Source: Calamus simplicifolius
Lineage: Eukaryota; Streptophyta; Magnoliopsida; Arecales; Arecaceae
Assembly (NCBI GenBank): GCA_900491605.1
Contig: UESW01004259.1
Span: 106,704 to 170,703, forward strand
Direction of reading: 5' to 3'
DNA length: 64,000 bases
Shown here: piece by piece, positions 12,063 through 24,402 of the stretch
Position numbering within the stretch: position 1 is the first letter of the stretch
Layout: every line of letters starts with the position of its first letter
Made by a program: the position numbers and the translations under genes
Notes under the pieces: generated by a model
Told to the model about the DNA's origin: nothing
The model's database searches: none
What the model saw: the letters and a program-made list of their open reading frames with translations, nothing else

Positions 12063-12992
12063 TGTCACGGGGCTAATCTTTTACAAGGCCAAACTTGTAT
12101 GATACTCCAATGTTTCCTATACAAAAAAAGCCAGCCGATGCGTACCAACAACAAAAACCCAATATCGCAAATAAGGCAAACACACAAAAACACAACAAAA
12201 ATGGAAAGGCAACACACTCAGATGCTTAATGGCAAAACAAGTACTTTTATTAAAGAAATTGAAAGAATACAAGCAAATGCAGCTACCGCTAAGAGCTCAG
12301 AGGAGGCAACAATGGACACCGCAAGAATTCATGAGGAAATCGGCCCACTGGATTATTCTCTCGCTCACCATACATGTCGGGTAACTAGCCAAAGTCCACT
12401 TTGGGTGTCACTAAGTCAGGCCTGAGCACATGGCGTGCGCACCCGCAAGGCTAAGTGGCGGGTGAAGTGGCATGGCAAGGGCCGAGCCAGGTATGGATTG
12501 ACATGCCAAAGGGATGTGCATGGTTAGCATGGCACAGCCCAACAGAGTTCTGCGAGGTTTGGCAGCTTTGGGCTCAGACCACGACATGAAGCGTAGGTGG
12601 GTGCATGCGTCTGGACCTGGTGCAACAAGCGCAAGTGGTGGCGCATGCAGGCAGGCGCGGGCGCCAAGAGGGCATAGGAGCCAGAGAGGTGTGGGCGGTA
12701 GGCGCGCACAGGGGCAGAGCAGTGCGCATGGCAGAAGGCGGGCGAAGTCGGTTGCGCATGGGCAGTGCATGACCAGGCTCGAGGTTGGACAAACTTGATT
12801 GGAGGTAGGCACGTGCAAAGCTGTGCGACACAAGTGGCGCACGCACAAGGCCGAGGCAGGCAAAGCTCGAGCGCACGTAGCATGAGCAATCATGGTGGAC
12901 GGTGGCGAGGCGGAGCACATGCATGCAAGATTGGCATGTGCCGAAGCATGGTAGTATGCGCACGCCTTGGCGTGTGCAGGCCAGGCACGGCC

Positions 12993-13622
12993 TGTTATGG
13001 ATGGAGATTAATTTCATCAAGAGGAAGCCCCAAATCAAAGATCACGAAGGAGTTGGCAAATCAGTCATTATCCAAAAGTAACAAACATGAGATTTAGATA
13101 GATTTTGGGAAGTTAGTTGATGATGTTTTGGTCATTATCCAAAAGTAACAAACATGAGATTTGGATAGATTTTGGGGAGTTAGTTGAGGATGTTTTGGCC
13201 ATTATCCAAAGTCACCAAAGGGAGCTTTTGGAAGAGGATTTGAGGCGTCATCAACCGCCAGCTACAAAAATCTCATGTGGGAGTTACGAACGTGTGAAAT
13301 AAATTGGAGGCTCGGTGAGGACCTCTGTGTACTGCAGAGAAAGAAAAAAGGTTCTGTAATATTTTAGTGAGATCATAAGAGTTTCTGAGAGAGTGTGTTT
13401 TTGAGAGCTTGTACCTGATTCAACTCTTAGTGAAGCCTTGCAGATCCTGTGCCGCCGTGGACGTAGCCCAGTTTAGGTGAACTACGTAAAATCCTCATCT
13501 CTCGTTATTTTATTTGATTTTGGTTCCTATTATTATTCTGTGTTTTTTGTTGATTATATCGCAACTGCATACTTGGCCGCACTAATAGCATCTTATTAGA
13601 GGAATATTTATTGTATTCCCTT
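12993..13622 (+). repeat. 5' LTR of Tork copia
   Basis: It matches 17668-18312 along its length, including CATTATCCAAAAGTAACAAA, GGACGTAGCCCAGTTT and TAAAATCCTCATCTCTCG. Both copies carry an internal duplication of about 57 bp around TTATCCAAAAGTAACAAACA (13069 and 13137 in this copy). Scattered substitutions separate the two LTRs, so the insertion is not recent. Confidence 0.9.
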
Positions 13623-13678
13623 TGGTATCAGAGCTTGGTTTTCTTCATATTATTACGGTCGAACAAATCAACAAAGAG

Positions 13679-16600
13679 ATGGTAGAAGACAAGATCAAAA
13701 TTGAGAAATTCAATGGTCACAATTTCGGATGGTGGAGGATGCAAATTGAGGACTACCTATATCAGAAGGATCTTTACCTTCCATTAGAGGGAAAGAAGCT
13801 GGATTCAATGAGCGACTCAGATTGGATGATTTTAGATAGGAAAGTACTGGCCACGATCAGATTATCATTGACACCTCAAATGACGTATAATATTGCAAAG
13901 GAAAAGACCACCGTGGATATGATGATCTTTAACAAAGCTGTATGAAAAACCTTCCACCTCAAACAAGATATTTCTCATGAAAAAGCTCTTCAATTTGAAG
14001 ATGGCTGAGAATAGTTCAGTGACAGAGCATCTAAACGAGTTCAACTCGATGATTAATCAATTGGAGTCAGTCTCTGTTGCTTTTGATGATTCATTCAGGA
14101 TGCTTCTTTTCTTATGTTTCTTACTAGAGAGTTGGGACAATTTTGTGATGACAGTCAGCAACTCGGTATCAGGTATCCTTACATTCAATGATGCAGTTAG
14201 TTGTACATTGAATGATAAGATGAGAAGAAAGGCTGTGGGTGGAACTTCTACAAGTACTGTACTCATGGTGGATACCAGATGAAGATCACAGGAGAGGAAG
14301 AAGTCAAAAAAAGGTCAGTCCAAGAGCAAAGGAAAGTCCAAAGGGAGATTTCCCATGAAGTGTTGGAACTACGGGAAGAAAGGTCACATGAGCAATGATT
14401 ATTGGGGTAAGAAGAAGGAAAAAGGTACAGAGAGCAAGATAGAAGGTCAGGAAGCAAATGTTGTGAGTACTATTGAGCGAAATTTTAAGGATGTGTGCCT
14501 GTCAGCCGACGATGGGGCAAACTCAGATCTATGGTTTGTAGACTCAGGGGCTTCTTACCATTGCAGCTTAAAGAGACACCTATTTTCGGATTTTATCCAA
14601 GGAGATTTTGGTCATGTCATAGTTGACAATGGACAGCAGTGCAGAATTGTTGGTAGAGGAACAATTGTACTGAAGTCAGTGACAGACGGAGAATTATGAC
14701 TTGCACAAGTCAAATACATCCCAGAGTTAAAGAAAAACCTAATTTCTACCAGCCAGTTTGATGTTGAGGGTTATGTATCCATTTTTGGTAATTCTTAATG
14801 GAAGATTATTAAAGGGTCTATGGTTGTTGTCAAAGGGAAGCGGACAGGCACTCTCTACTTCTTGGCAGACAGTGAGAGTTCAGTTTCAGTGGCAGTAGGA
14901 GATACGAGTACAGTGACTACATTATGGCACAGGAGGCTCGGTCATCTTAGTGAAAAGAACTTGAATATTCTACACATGAGAGAGCTTCTACTTGGGCTAA
15001 AGAAGGTGAATCTAGAGTTTTGTGAAGAGTGTATCTATGGTAAGCAGAAAGCAGTGAGTTTTCAGTTAGCAAAAACTCAAAAAAAGAATGAAAGGCTGGA
15101 GTTGGTTCATTCAGATGTCTGGGGTCCAGCACCAGTGGCATCATATGCGGGCAATAAGTACTTTGTCACGTTTATTGATGATTTTAGCAGGAAAGTCTGG
15201 GTGTTTGCTATGAAGGAAAAGTCTGAGGTCTTTGGCATCTTCAAGAGATGGAGAGTTATGTGTGAAAGCCAGACTGGAGCAAGTCTCAAGTGTCTCAAGA
15301 CATATAATGGTGGTGAATAATGCAGCAGAGAGTTTGATGTCTACTGCGCAGAGCATGGAATCAAAAGGATCAAGACCGTCCCAGGGATACCAGAGCAGAA
15401 TGGTGTGGCAGAAAGAATGAACAGAACCATTCTTGAGAGAGAGAGGAGTATGAGGTTTGACTCAGGTCTACCTACATATTTTTGGGCGGCAGCACTGGAC
15501 ACTGTAGTGTATTTGATAAAGTCCATCTAGTGCATTGGATGGTGGGATTCCAGAGGAGGTTTGGACAGGAAAATAGGTAAAACTTTCTTTTCTTAAAGTA
15601 TTTGGTTGCATTACTTATTCTCTGATTGAGAAAGAGAAGAGGAGTAAGTTAGACTCTAAGTCTACAAAGTGTGTTTTAATTGGATACGGTGGTGATGAGT
15701 ATGGCTACAAGCTCTGGGATTTCCAGAACAATAAGATCATTCGGAGCAGGAATGTGGTATTTGATGAAGAGCATACTTACAAAGACAAGAAGGATATAGT
15801 GGAAGAAAAGAAACATGAGTTTATAGAACTCGATCCTATCAAAGATGGAGAAATTCCCCAAGTGCAAACTAAAGATGAAAACTCTGAGGATGTGGAGGAG
15901 GAAGATGTGGTTGAAACAGACAGCCACAAGCATACACCGGTACCTCGGTCGGTGTCCCCACAGTTGAGGAAGACCACGAGGGTTACCATGCCATCATAGA
16001 GGTATTCTGCTAATGATTATGTTTTGTACACAGATTCTGGAGAGCTAGAATGTTTTGTTGAAGCCATGCAGGATGAAACTAAGGTCAAGTGGGAGTTGGC
16101 TATGAAAGAGGAGATGGACTCTTTAAAGCAAAACAAGACTTAGGATCTTGTGAAGTTACCCGCTGGCAAGAAAGCTCTGTTCAACAAATGGGTGTACAAG
16201 ATGAAGAATGAGGTCGATGGTACCAAGAGATATAAGGCAAGGTTAGTTGTCAAGGGTTATGCACAGAAAGAGGGAATTGACTTCGAGGAGATCTTTTCCC
16301 CAGTAGTTAAGATGACATCCATCAGGGTGATTCTGAGCATGGTAGCAGTGGAGGATATTCATCTAGAGCAGTTAGATGTGAAGACAACATTTCTTCATGG
16401 AGATTTGGAGGAGGAGCTATACATGCACTAGCTAGAAGGTTTTCAGGTCAAGGGAAAGGATGACATGGTCTGCAGATTGAAGAAAAGTTTGTATGGTCTG
16501 AAGCATGCTCCGCGGCAATGGTACCTCAAGTTTGATAGTTTCATGCTAGAGAAAGGCTTCACCAGATGCCAGTCAGATCATTGTGTGTACTTTCAAAGGT

Positions 16601-17597
16601 ACATTACAAATGTGTTTATTATTTTATCCTTGAATGTGGACGATATGCTTGTAACAGGTTCTAGTATGAGGAAGATAGAAGAGCTCATGAAACTGATGGC
16701 AAAGAAGTTCTCAATGAAGGATTTGGGAAAGGCGAAGCAAATTTTTGGCATGAGGATCAACAGAGATAGGAAGCAACGGAAGCTGTGGCTATCTCAGGAG
16801 GACTATGTAGAGAAGGTACTGAAGAGGTTCCATATGGAGAATGCAAAGGCAATGTCAACACCTTTGGCAGCACACTTCAAGCTCAGCAAGCAGTTGTGTC
16901 CAACAACTCAGAAGGCAAGGGATGAGATGATTAGAGTTCCATATGCCTCAGCCGTTGGAAGTCTAATGTATGCAATGGTTTGCACAAGACCGGATATCTC
17001 ACAAGCAGTGGGAGCAGTCAACAGGTATATGCAAAATCCAGGCAAGGAGCACTGAAATGCAGTGAAGTGGATCTTGAGATATGTCAGGGGTACATCAACC
17101 TACAGTTTGTGCTATAAAGGTGATAGTCTTCAAGTACAGGGATTTGTAGATGCCGATTACTCTGGTGATAGAGATGGTGGGAGGAGCACCACTGGTTATG
17201 TTTTCACTATCGGTGATACAGCAGTAAGCTGGTATCTCAGTTGCAGAAGATAGTGGCATTGTCAACTACAGAAGCTGAGTATGTGGCGATCACTTAAGCT
17301 AGTAAAGAGATGATCTGGTTATAGAGGTTGATGGAGAAGCTCGGCAAGGAGCATGAGTGTATTACATTATGGAGCGACAGCCAGAGCGCAGTTCACTTGG
17401 CAAGGAATCCAGCATTTCATTCAAGAACCAAGCACATTCAGCTTAGGTATCATTTCATATGCAGTGCATTGGATGAGGAGCAGTTGAAGCTGGAGAAAAT
17501 TGATGGAGCTAAAAACCCAACAGATATGTTCACCAAGGTTGTGAGCAGAGACAAGTTGAGTCTCTGTTGCAACTTGGTGAAGCTTTCCAAGAGATAG
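13679..17597 (+). pseudogene. Tork copia gag-pol polyprotein remnant
   Basis: The ATG at 13679 opens a copia gag (KIEKFNGHNFGWWRMQIEDY). The zinc knuckle (about 14356-14400) reads C-W-N-Y-G-K-K-G-H-M-S-N-D-Y, so two of its three cysteines are tyrosines. Protease has D-S-G-A-S at about 14541. Integrase has the HHCC box (LWHRRLGHLS...CEECIYGKQ) and the D, D and E sites (LVHSDVWGP, FIDDFSRKVW, QNGVAERMNRT). Reverse transcriptase has LEQLDVKTTFLHGD and a changed catalytic box N-V-D-D. RNase H ends with SRTKHIQLRYHF. More than eight in-frame stops (for example 15997, 16141, 16429 and 17053) and shifts near 13945 and 15520 inactivate it. Confidence 0.92.
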
Positions 17598-17667
17598 ATC
17601 AGGAGAGCACGACACAGAGAAAGAAGGTAGATCTAAGAGTGATGTCATTAATCTCCAAGTGGGAGAT

Positions 17668-18312
17668 TATTATGGATGGAGATTAATTTCATTTAAGAGG
17701 AAGCCCAAATTAGAGATCACGAAGGAGTTGGCAAATCAGTCATTATCCAAAAGTAACAAACATGAGATTTGGATAGATTTTGGGAGTTAGTTGAGGATGT
17801 TTTGGTCATTATCCAAAAGTAACAAACATGAGATTTGGATAGATTTTGGGGAGTTAGTTGAGGATGTTTTGGCCATTATCCAAAGTCACCGAAGGGAGTT
17901 TTTGGAGGAGGATTTGAGGCATCATCTCAGCTGCAACCACTCGCCACAAAAATCTCGTGTGGGAGTTACGAACGTGTAAAATAAATTGAGGCTCGGTGAG
18001 GACCTCTATGTGCTGCAGAGAAAGAAAAAAAAAGGATTATGTAATATTTTAGTGAGATCATAAGAGTTTCTGAGAGGTGTGTTTTTGAGGGCTTATACCT
18101 GATTCAACTCTTAGTGAAGCCTTGCAGATCCTGTGCCGCCGTGGACGTAGCCCAGTTTGGGTGAACCACGTAAAATCCTCATCTCTCGCTGTTTTCTTTG
18201 ATTTTGGTTCCTATTATTATTCTGTGTGTTTTTTGTTGATTATATCGCAACTGCGTGCTTGGCCATACTAATAGCGATCTTATTAGAGGAATATTTGTTG
18301 TATTTTCTATCA
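17668..18312 (+). repeat. 3' LTR of Tork copia
   Basis: This partner of 12993-13622 starts TATTATGG, where the canonical TG has become TA, directly after the polypurine tract. It ends CTATCA, followed by the duplication CGGCC. Confidence 0.9.
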
Positions 18313-20882
18313 CGGCCATGCGGTCGTGGGGTGCGTGCAATGAGCCAGATGTGCATAGGGCAGATGGCTTAGTGCGGTGCTTCCGTGTGGCAGGTGGTGA
18401 TTAGCTCCAGATTTTGAGGAAGGCTTAACTACTCCAATGGCTATGAAGCATCCCTGAAGTATATAAAGGTTGGGCGGATTGATTGGAAGAGAGGAAATAC
18501 ATGTGAAGTTGTATTCCATTCATTCCAAGAGAGTTTGGAGTGGGGACTTGCGAGAAGTCTTTGAAAACCTGGGAGAAGGGTTTGTAGAAGGCTTTTGGAG
18601 TTCTTCATAAGCTGCTATTGTGTTAACATTCGTGGAGAGCTTTAGCCAAAGAGGAGAGACCTTTGTGAGAGGGGAATCTCTATGAAAACCTTGTAAGGGC
18701 TGGGTTCTTGGAGCCTTATTGTATTGATAAGTCTCAATACAATTCTTTCCTATTCAGCCTCATCCAATTGGTGTTGATGTGTTGGGCGTGGGTCTTTGGA
18801 TGGCTGAAGCATGGTACAAGATTGGGCGCAACCTTATTGAAGACCTGGTGGAGCTTGCATGAAGTTTTGGAGGCAAGAACCATTCTTCGTTGAAGACGAA
18901 GAAGGTTCTTGACGCATGGATTGATCCAGCTATGTATTCCAAAGGAAGCTTGTTGAAGAAGACGCATCTTCAATGCTTCCCACCCAAGGGGATTACATCC
19001 AAGAAGGGTGAAAAATTGGGCAATCATTTCCGTTCTTTGTAGGGGTGTGACACCGGGGGTTCCAAGGTCACGAGGAAGATTGTGTTTTCTTGGCTCGTCG
19101 CTTGAAAGTCCCAATACTACAAAAACAACCAAAAACCATCCAAAAAAAAAAAAAGTGGCCTAGCGGCCATTGCTCATGATATCTATTCACAAAGTATGTA
19201 CAAGACGGACCATATGTAAGAAAACCTATGAAGGCAGATTTATGCAATCTATTTAATTTTTTTTTATAAAACAGTAGAATTAATGATAAATTGATCAAAT
19301 CGATTTATCTATCTACCTATATTAGGAACTAACAGGATAATAGTGCATGTAAATGATATCAAAAAGTTAAAAAGCAAAACATAAAACCATTTTATATTAA
19401 TGATTTAATCGCATCAAATTACACTAAGGTACTTTACCTTTGCAAATTGCTGGATGGTTGAAGAGAAGAACTCCTTAAGCCACTCACACGTATGGCCTCT
19501 ATAGATAGTTCACAACAGGGCTCTATCCTGATCAAATCCTTCGAAGTGCTAGTTCCTTAGGATCCACAAGGCTGATCTCCCTCTTCTCCCTTTGGATAGC
19601 AAGACGATCTTGTAGCCGAAGAAGAACTAGTAGAGGTAGAAGATGAACCCTTTTCTACTCACCCAAAAACTTAATCTTCAAAAATCCAACGCTAAGGTAG
19701 AAAACCTTTTTCTAAGGTAAAAAAAACCTCAAAAATTCTTCTCTGGTTACCACCTACTATAACGCTTATTTAAAGGCTAGAATGAAGGAAAGAGGTTTGG
19801 AAGGTGGAAGAATTTGTGGAGAGTGGGAGAGGTTTGAAAGGTGGAGGGACTTGGAAAGAGGTTTTAGGGACTTTAGGAGAGGGTTAAGGAGAAAACATTA
19901 TTTAGCTTTAGGTGTTACAAATTAGTTCTAGGTTTAAATTCTGAATTCCAACTGTAAAAGAAGTAAATCTAAATTCTAAATTCAGACTTAAAAAGAATTC
20001 CAAATTTAAACTCAAAACTAATTTCAGCAAAAATTTAAATTTGAATTTGAAATTCAAATTCGAATGCAATAAAAGAAAAGAAAGAGTTCGTGGTTAAGTC
20101 CAATCCTATTGGACCCCAAACCAAAACATATTTGGCTTGACTCAATCATCGATCAGCCTTTAGATCAGGAAGAAAACCCCTATGGTATGTGACCCCATAG
20201 GTTCGAACACTAAGCCGGTAGTACCAAAACATTTCTAGCACCAATCAAAGTCGTCATTAGCAATGACACCCGACGTCCAGATAGGTCAAAGATTACAAAG
20301 AAATAATCTAAATCCTCTGGCATATGGTTACCATATATTCATTCCTTTGACCTCATAATGCTCATGATGACTTAGGATTTAACTGTCAACCCTTAATCAG
20401 CACATCCATAATGTGCCTCAACCTTACAAGTTCTGTGACTCCTCACAAGAACTACCCTGGCCAAGGTTTTGCTAAGTTGAGACATAGTGAGACATTTACT
20501 CCAAACTATTTGGAGGGGTCAATCTCATATTGATCCACCACTGCTCCATAAGTACTTGATTGTTTCCGTCACTAGATTAGAAATCTTGGTAGTCCCGCAC
20601 CAAAGCACAGTGAGTTGCTTGCAAGCTACTATGGTGATCTTAGGTTCGAGAGATACTTATATCCATATCCCTTCGCGAGCAATCCTTGGTAGAAGGAAGC
20701 TCCGCAGGTGGGTCACGTTCAATGAAATATCATACATTTCACATTATGTCATACCAGTGTCTCCACACTCCTTGGTCTAGAGGACAACCAACCTATATGG
20801 CATACATCAATCTATACTTGATACGCTATTGTCCTATAATAATGTATCCTTTGGTTGCAAACAATTTTAAGAACTACTCAAT

Positions 20883-23813
20883 TAGAGGTGGGCACTGGCA
20901 CGGCACGACCAATTGTGCCTTTAAAATTACCGTGTCGTGCCTGGCACGGCCCATTAACAAACGGGTCGTGCTAGGCACGACACGATAAAAAAAATTCAGG
21001 CCCTAACGGCTATATAGCCGTTTAGGAAGGAGTTTAGACCATTTTACCCCTCCCAACAGCCATAAAATGGCTATATCAAAGGGTATTTTTGAAAAAAAAT
21101 TGGGACTTCTATAAATAGCCCATTTCTCCCACATTCTTATCATACCAAACCAACTCTTCTCTATTACTACTATTTCTCTCTTCTAGCAAGTGCTCTAATA
21201 TATTAGCAATTTAATTTTTAGTTTGCAAGTGTTCTTGCAAGTGGCAAGTGCTCAAGCAAGTAGTCAAGTGCTACAAGGTCACTTCTTGTTGAGAGGCGAG
21301 AGCGCAAGAGGAAGCTCACAAATCTCGGCTCCACGCCTCCACCTTTGATCTTTTCTTAATTCCTTTTTTGTAGGTTAGTTTTTATTTTTTATATTTATTA
21401 ATTAAAAATTTTAGATATGACATCTTTTAACGAAAGTAATTTTTAACATGCACCCTTTTCTGAGGGTGAGGAAACTAATCCCCAAGGACCCCAACCCCAA
21501 TCCCAACTCCAAGTTCCCTCTAGAGCCAGTGTCAGTGAATGTCAAACCTCTTCTCGTAAGAGGACTAGTAATGTTTGGATTGATTTCGATAAAATTATGG
21601 TTGATGGAGTCTATAAAGCAAAATGTAAAAAATATGTAAAACTTTATAGTTGTTCTAGTACTGGGGGAACATGGCATTTAAAAAGACATCAAGAGACTCA
21701 TAGGATGCATGATTCCCGTCAGCAAAGTATCCTTAATATACAAGAGGGATCACTTGTAGGTAATTTTGCATATAACCACAAAAATCAGAGAAAATTACTG
21801 GTAAGATGGATAGTTCAAGATGAATTACCTTTTAGTTTATCTGAATCTTATAATTTTGAAAGATATATTCAATTAGGCCTACAATCTGATTATAGAAGAA
21901 CTAGTAGCCGTACCTTTAGAAGAGTGGTTATGACAAACTTTTTAGCAATGAAACAAAGTTTAACTGAAAGCCTCTCAAATTTAAATGCTATAATTTCTTT
22001 AACTTATATTTGGTCTAGGTAATAATTGTTTTATTGCTATTACTTCTCATTATATTTATAATGATTGGTAATTAAATAAACAAATTATTACTTTTCATGC
22101 TTTTGATTTTTTGCATTCGGGACAACAAATTTTAAATATTATTTATCAAACTGCATACTTATATAATATTAATAATAAAATAATATCAATTACTTTTGAT
22201 AATGCATCTAATAATAATTTTGCTGTTGCATTATTAAACGACTCTTTGCATCCCATTTTAGATAGATAATTATTTCATATTAGATGTGCATGTCATATAT
22301 TAAATCTTTCTGCTCAATCTGGCATGAACATAATTCAAGAGGTTATTTCAAAAATTAGAAATGTAATTCCTTTTATTCATGCTTCAAGGTTAAGACTTCA
22401 AGAATTTAAGCAATTATGTGTAGGTCATGGTAAACGTTTTAAAAAATTTAAACTTGATGTAATAGCTCATTGGAATAGTACCTATGCCATGATACATAAT
22501 GCATATCCATATAAGAACTTATTAAGTGCTTATATTAATAAGCGTGGATTAGGATTTACATTGATTGAAGCTGATTGGCATCAAGGTAAAATTTTAGAAG
22601 ATTTTTTTATTACTTTTTATGATGCTACAAATGTTCTTTCAGGTATTTATTATCCAACTTCTTGTTCATTTTTACAAAAAGCATATGTAATTAGTGAAAA
22701 ATTTAAAGAATATAGATATCATGAAGTTTTGATGCCTATTATACATAATATGGAAACTAAATGGAATGAATATTGAAATAGGATATGTCCATTGCATAAC
22801 TTAGCTGTTGTTTTTTATCCTAGAGTTAAATTAAATGGTGTAATTTTTTAATTGATCAATATTGTGAAAACATGAATCAAAATCCTGAACCTACTAAAGA
22901 TGAGGTAACATGACTTCTTAATGATATTTATGGTTTATATAATGATAAATTTGTGGATTTAGAATACCTACTCAAAGCTCTGCTTATTCTTCTAGATCTC
23001 ATTCGTCATATATTTTTTCATTCATTAGAAGACACACACATGCTTCATCTTCTTCATCTTCTTCATCTTTAAGTAATGAATTGGAATTTTATTTACAAAA
23101 CGATCTTTATTCTACATATGATGAAGATCAAATAGAAAGTCTAGATATATTAGCTTGATAGAAGAGTGTTAGAAATCAATATCTGTTATGTCTGCCATTG
23201 CACGAGATATTTTAGATGTGCCGATATCCACAATAGCATCGAATCCGCTTTCAGTGCAGGTCGACGTATTCTGGACGAAAAGAGAAGTAGGATGACTGGC
23301 GAGACAGTTGAGATGCTTATCTGCTTCAAAGATTGATTGAATGCTAAGGCGAGGCTTCAAGATAAAGGTGGACATGACTTAACCAGCGAAGATAATGATG
23401 ACACAAATACTACTGATGATTGATGAGTGAGTCATTTCTATTTTTATAATTATATATTTTTTATTTTTTAAATTGTTAAAAACTTTAAAGTGAGTCATCT
23501 TTATTTTTTTCTTTCTATTTTTTTCTCCTTTCTTATTGTATTCTGTTCTGAAGATCAAGCCTAGCCCCCCTCCCTTCTGTACATTTTGATTTTAAATTAA
23601 TAAACTGATAGGGGTCTATGCCAAACCCCCCACCATTAAGGTGGCTTCATATTAATAAAATTTATTTATTCCTAAATTTTTTAATTTATCAAAAAATATT
23701 TTTTTTACAAAATTTTTTTATCGAGTGGATCGTGCCTAGCATGGCCCACCTGGCCGTGCTATGTTGGGCCAACTGAAAAAATTTTCTGAGCATGTGCAGT
23801 GCCTATACCTCTA
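20883..23813 (+). mobile_element. hAT DNA transposon with perfect 8-bp target duplication
   Basis: The termini are TAGAGGTGGGCA (20883) and, inverted, TAGAGGTATAGGCA (ending 23813). The 8-bp duplication TACTCAAT flanks both sides exactly (20875-20882 and 23814-23821). Subterminal regions are rich in GGCACGGC and its inverse (20896-20985 and 23727-23772), as expected for transposase-binding repeats. The 2.9-kb interior carries a decayed transposase gene. It sits in the solo copia LTR. Confidence 0.93.
21418..23423 (+). pseudogene. hAT transposase remnant (BED finger, RNase H-like core, dimerisation domain)
   Basis: Recognisable in order: a BED zinc-finger stretch (VWIDFDKIMVDGVYKAKC...SSTGGTWHLKRHQETH, about 21575-21700), which lacks the second cysteine; an RNase H-like core with TFDNASNNN near 22195-22217, FHIRCACHILNLSAQSG near 22272-22322 and HWNSTYAMI near 22468-22494; a middle hAT region to 22776; and the C-terminal dimerisation motif (ESAFSAGRR-type, then DEKRSRMTGETVEMLICFKD, about 23240-23336) after a frameshift. 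Stops after 22018 and 22776 and other shifts make it non-functional. It resembles plant RICESLEEPER-like transposases. Confidence 0.9.
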
Positions 23814-24075
23814 TACTCAATATATCCTCTCTACATTGAATGCAAGGTAGTTCTAAGGACTCCATCACACAAGAGCTTTTTTCAGGAAAATGTAAATGTG
23901 ATGAACTGCCAAAAATACTCTTATTTATTATAAAGTTCATATACAATTACAATAAGCATAACCGTCTACAGCCAGATGATTGGCTTTGGATACATTTCCC
24001 AACACCATAGCCAAGCAAAACACTCGGCAAAATGGCCCTAATAGACTCCCCCATTTGATCAGGTCGACGTCTCCG

Positions 24076-24402
24076 CTAGTAGGCTTTGACCCGATCCTCT
24101 TCATGCCGCAATGAGTCCTTTGGCTCCCAGCTTGCTTTTGACTTGGGAAGTCCTTCCATTGCACCAAGTACTCGATCATCTATGCACCATTGGCTAGAAC
24201 ATGGACTCTATCTGCTAAAGTGTTGTCAACCCGTCTCTCCAAGAAAGTCGTAGTAGGGGTTGGACAGTTTGACATGTTTCTCTTGGGATCCTCCTGGTTC
24301 AACATGGTAGGGTTTGATGCAGCTTCCATGGAATATCGGATGTACTTTGAGCCATGCAGGAAATTGCATCTGATAGGATACATTTCCTACCCTTTTTTTT
24401 GT
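24076..24402 (-). pseudogene. Outer chromovirus integrase C-terminus and chromodomain
   Basis: Resuming after the LINE, the minus strand reads KRVGNVSYQMQFPAWLKVHP and IFHGSCIKPYHVEPG, the conserved end of chromovirus integrase. The chromodomain follows: IEYLVQWKDFP in one frame, then ASWEPKDSLRHEEDRVKAY in another, closing with TAG at 24078-24076. One frameshift lies near 24135. The polypurine tract follows about 20 nt later. Confidence 0.88.

Larger units (their letters stand above)
12993..18312 (+). mobile_element. Full-length Tork-type Ty1/copia retrotransposon (pseudogenised)
   Basis: The two LTRs (12993-about 13622 and 17668-18312) begin TGTTATGGATGG and TATTATGGATGG. The 5-bp duplication CGGCC stands at 12988-12992 and 18313-18317. 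The primer-binding site TGGTATCAGAGC (13623-13634) fits initiator Met-tRNA, and a polypurine tract (AAGTGGGAGAT) precedes the right LTR. The interior encodes gag, protease, integrase, reverse transcriptase and RNase H in copia order. The left LTR's last bases differ from the right copy (which ends CTATCA), so that boundary is uncertain by a few bases. Confidence 0.92.
12406..19052 (+). mobile_element. Tentative solo LTR (gypsy-like), carrying the Tork copia
   Basis: Without the copia, 12406-12992 and 18318-19052 form a 1.32-kb unit that starts TGTCACTAAG and ends GTGTGACA. The left part is GC-rich (U3-like). The right part has a TATA box (GTATATAAAGG, about 18458-18468) followed by transcript-like leader, the order of a plus-strand LTR. 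No primer site or internal region follows. The flanks TTGGG (12401-12405) and CCGGG (19053-19057) could be a target duplication decayed by two C-to-T changes. The boundaries rest on these weak cues. Confidence 0.35.
19215..24004 (-). mobile_element. Solo Ty1/copia LTR, interrupted by a hAT element
   Basis: On the minus strand the unit opens TGTTGGGAAATGTATCC, continues with AAAGCCAATCATCTGGCTGT and a leader containing AATAAATAAGAGTATTTTTG, and ends at 19215 in CA. Both ends are flanked by CCATA (19210-19214 and 24005-24009), a perfect 5-bp duplication. Without the hAT element it is about 1.85 kb, and no gag-pol, primer site or second LTR is present. It is therefore a solo LTR left by recombination, inserted in the outer chromovirus LTR. 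Lineage within copia is not resolved. Confidence 0.75.

Noticed and set aside
12411..13097. Overlapping 94-169 codon frames on both strands of a GC-rich block
   Set aside because: Several frames overlap on both strands, composition is biased, no domain is recognisable and the block is LTR-like; they are chance frames.
13623..13634. tRNA-like sequence TGGTATCAGAGC (also 57075-57087 and the minus strand at 31502-31492)
   Set aside because: These are primer-binding sites complementary to tRNA 3' ends; no cloverleaf surrounds them.
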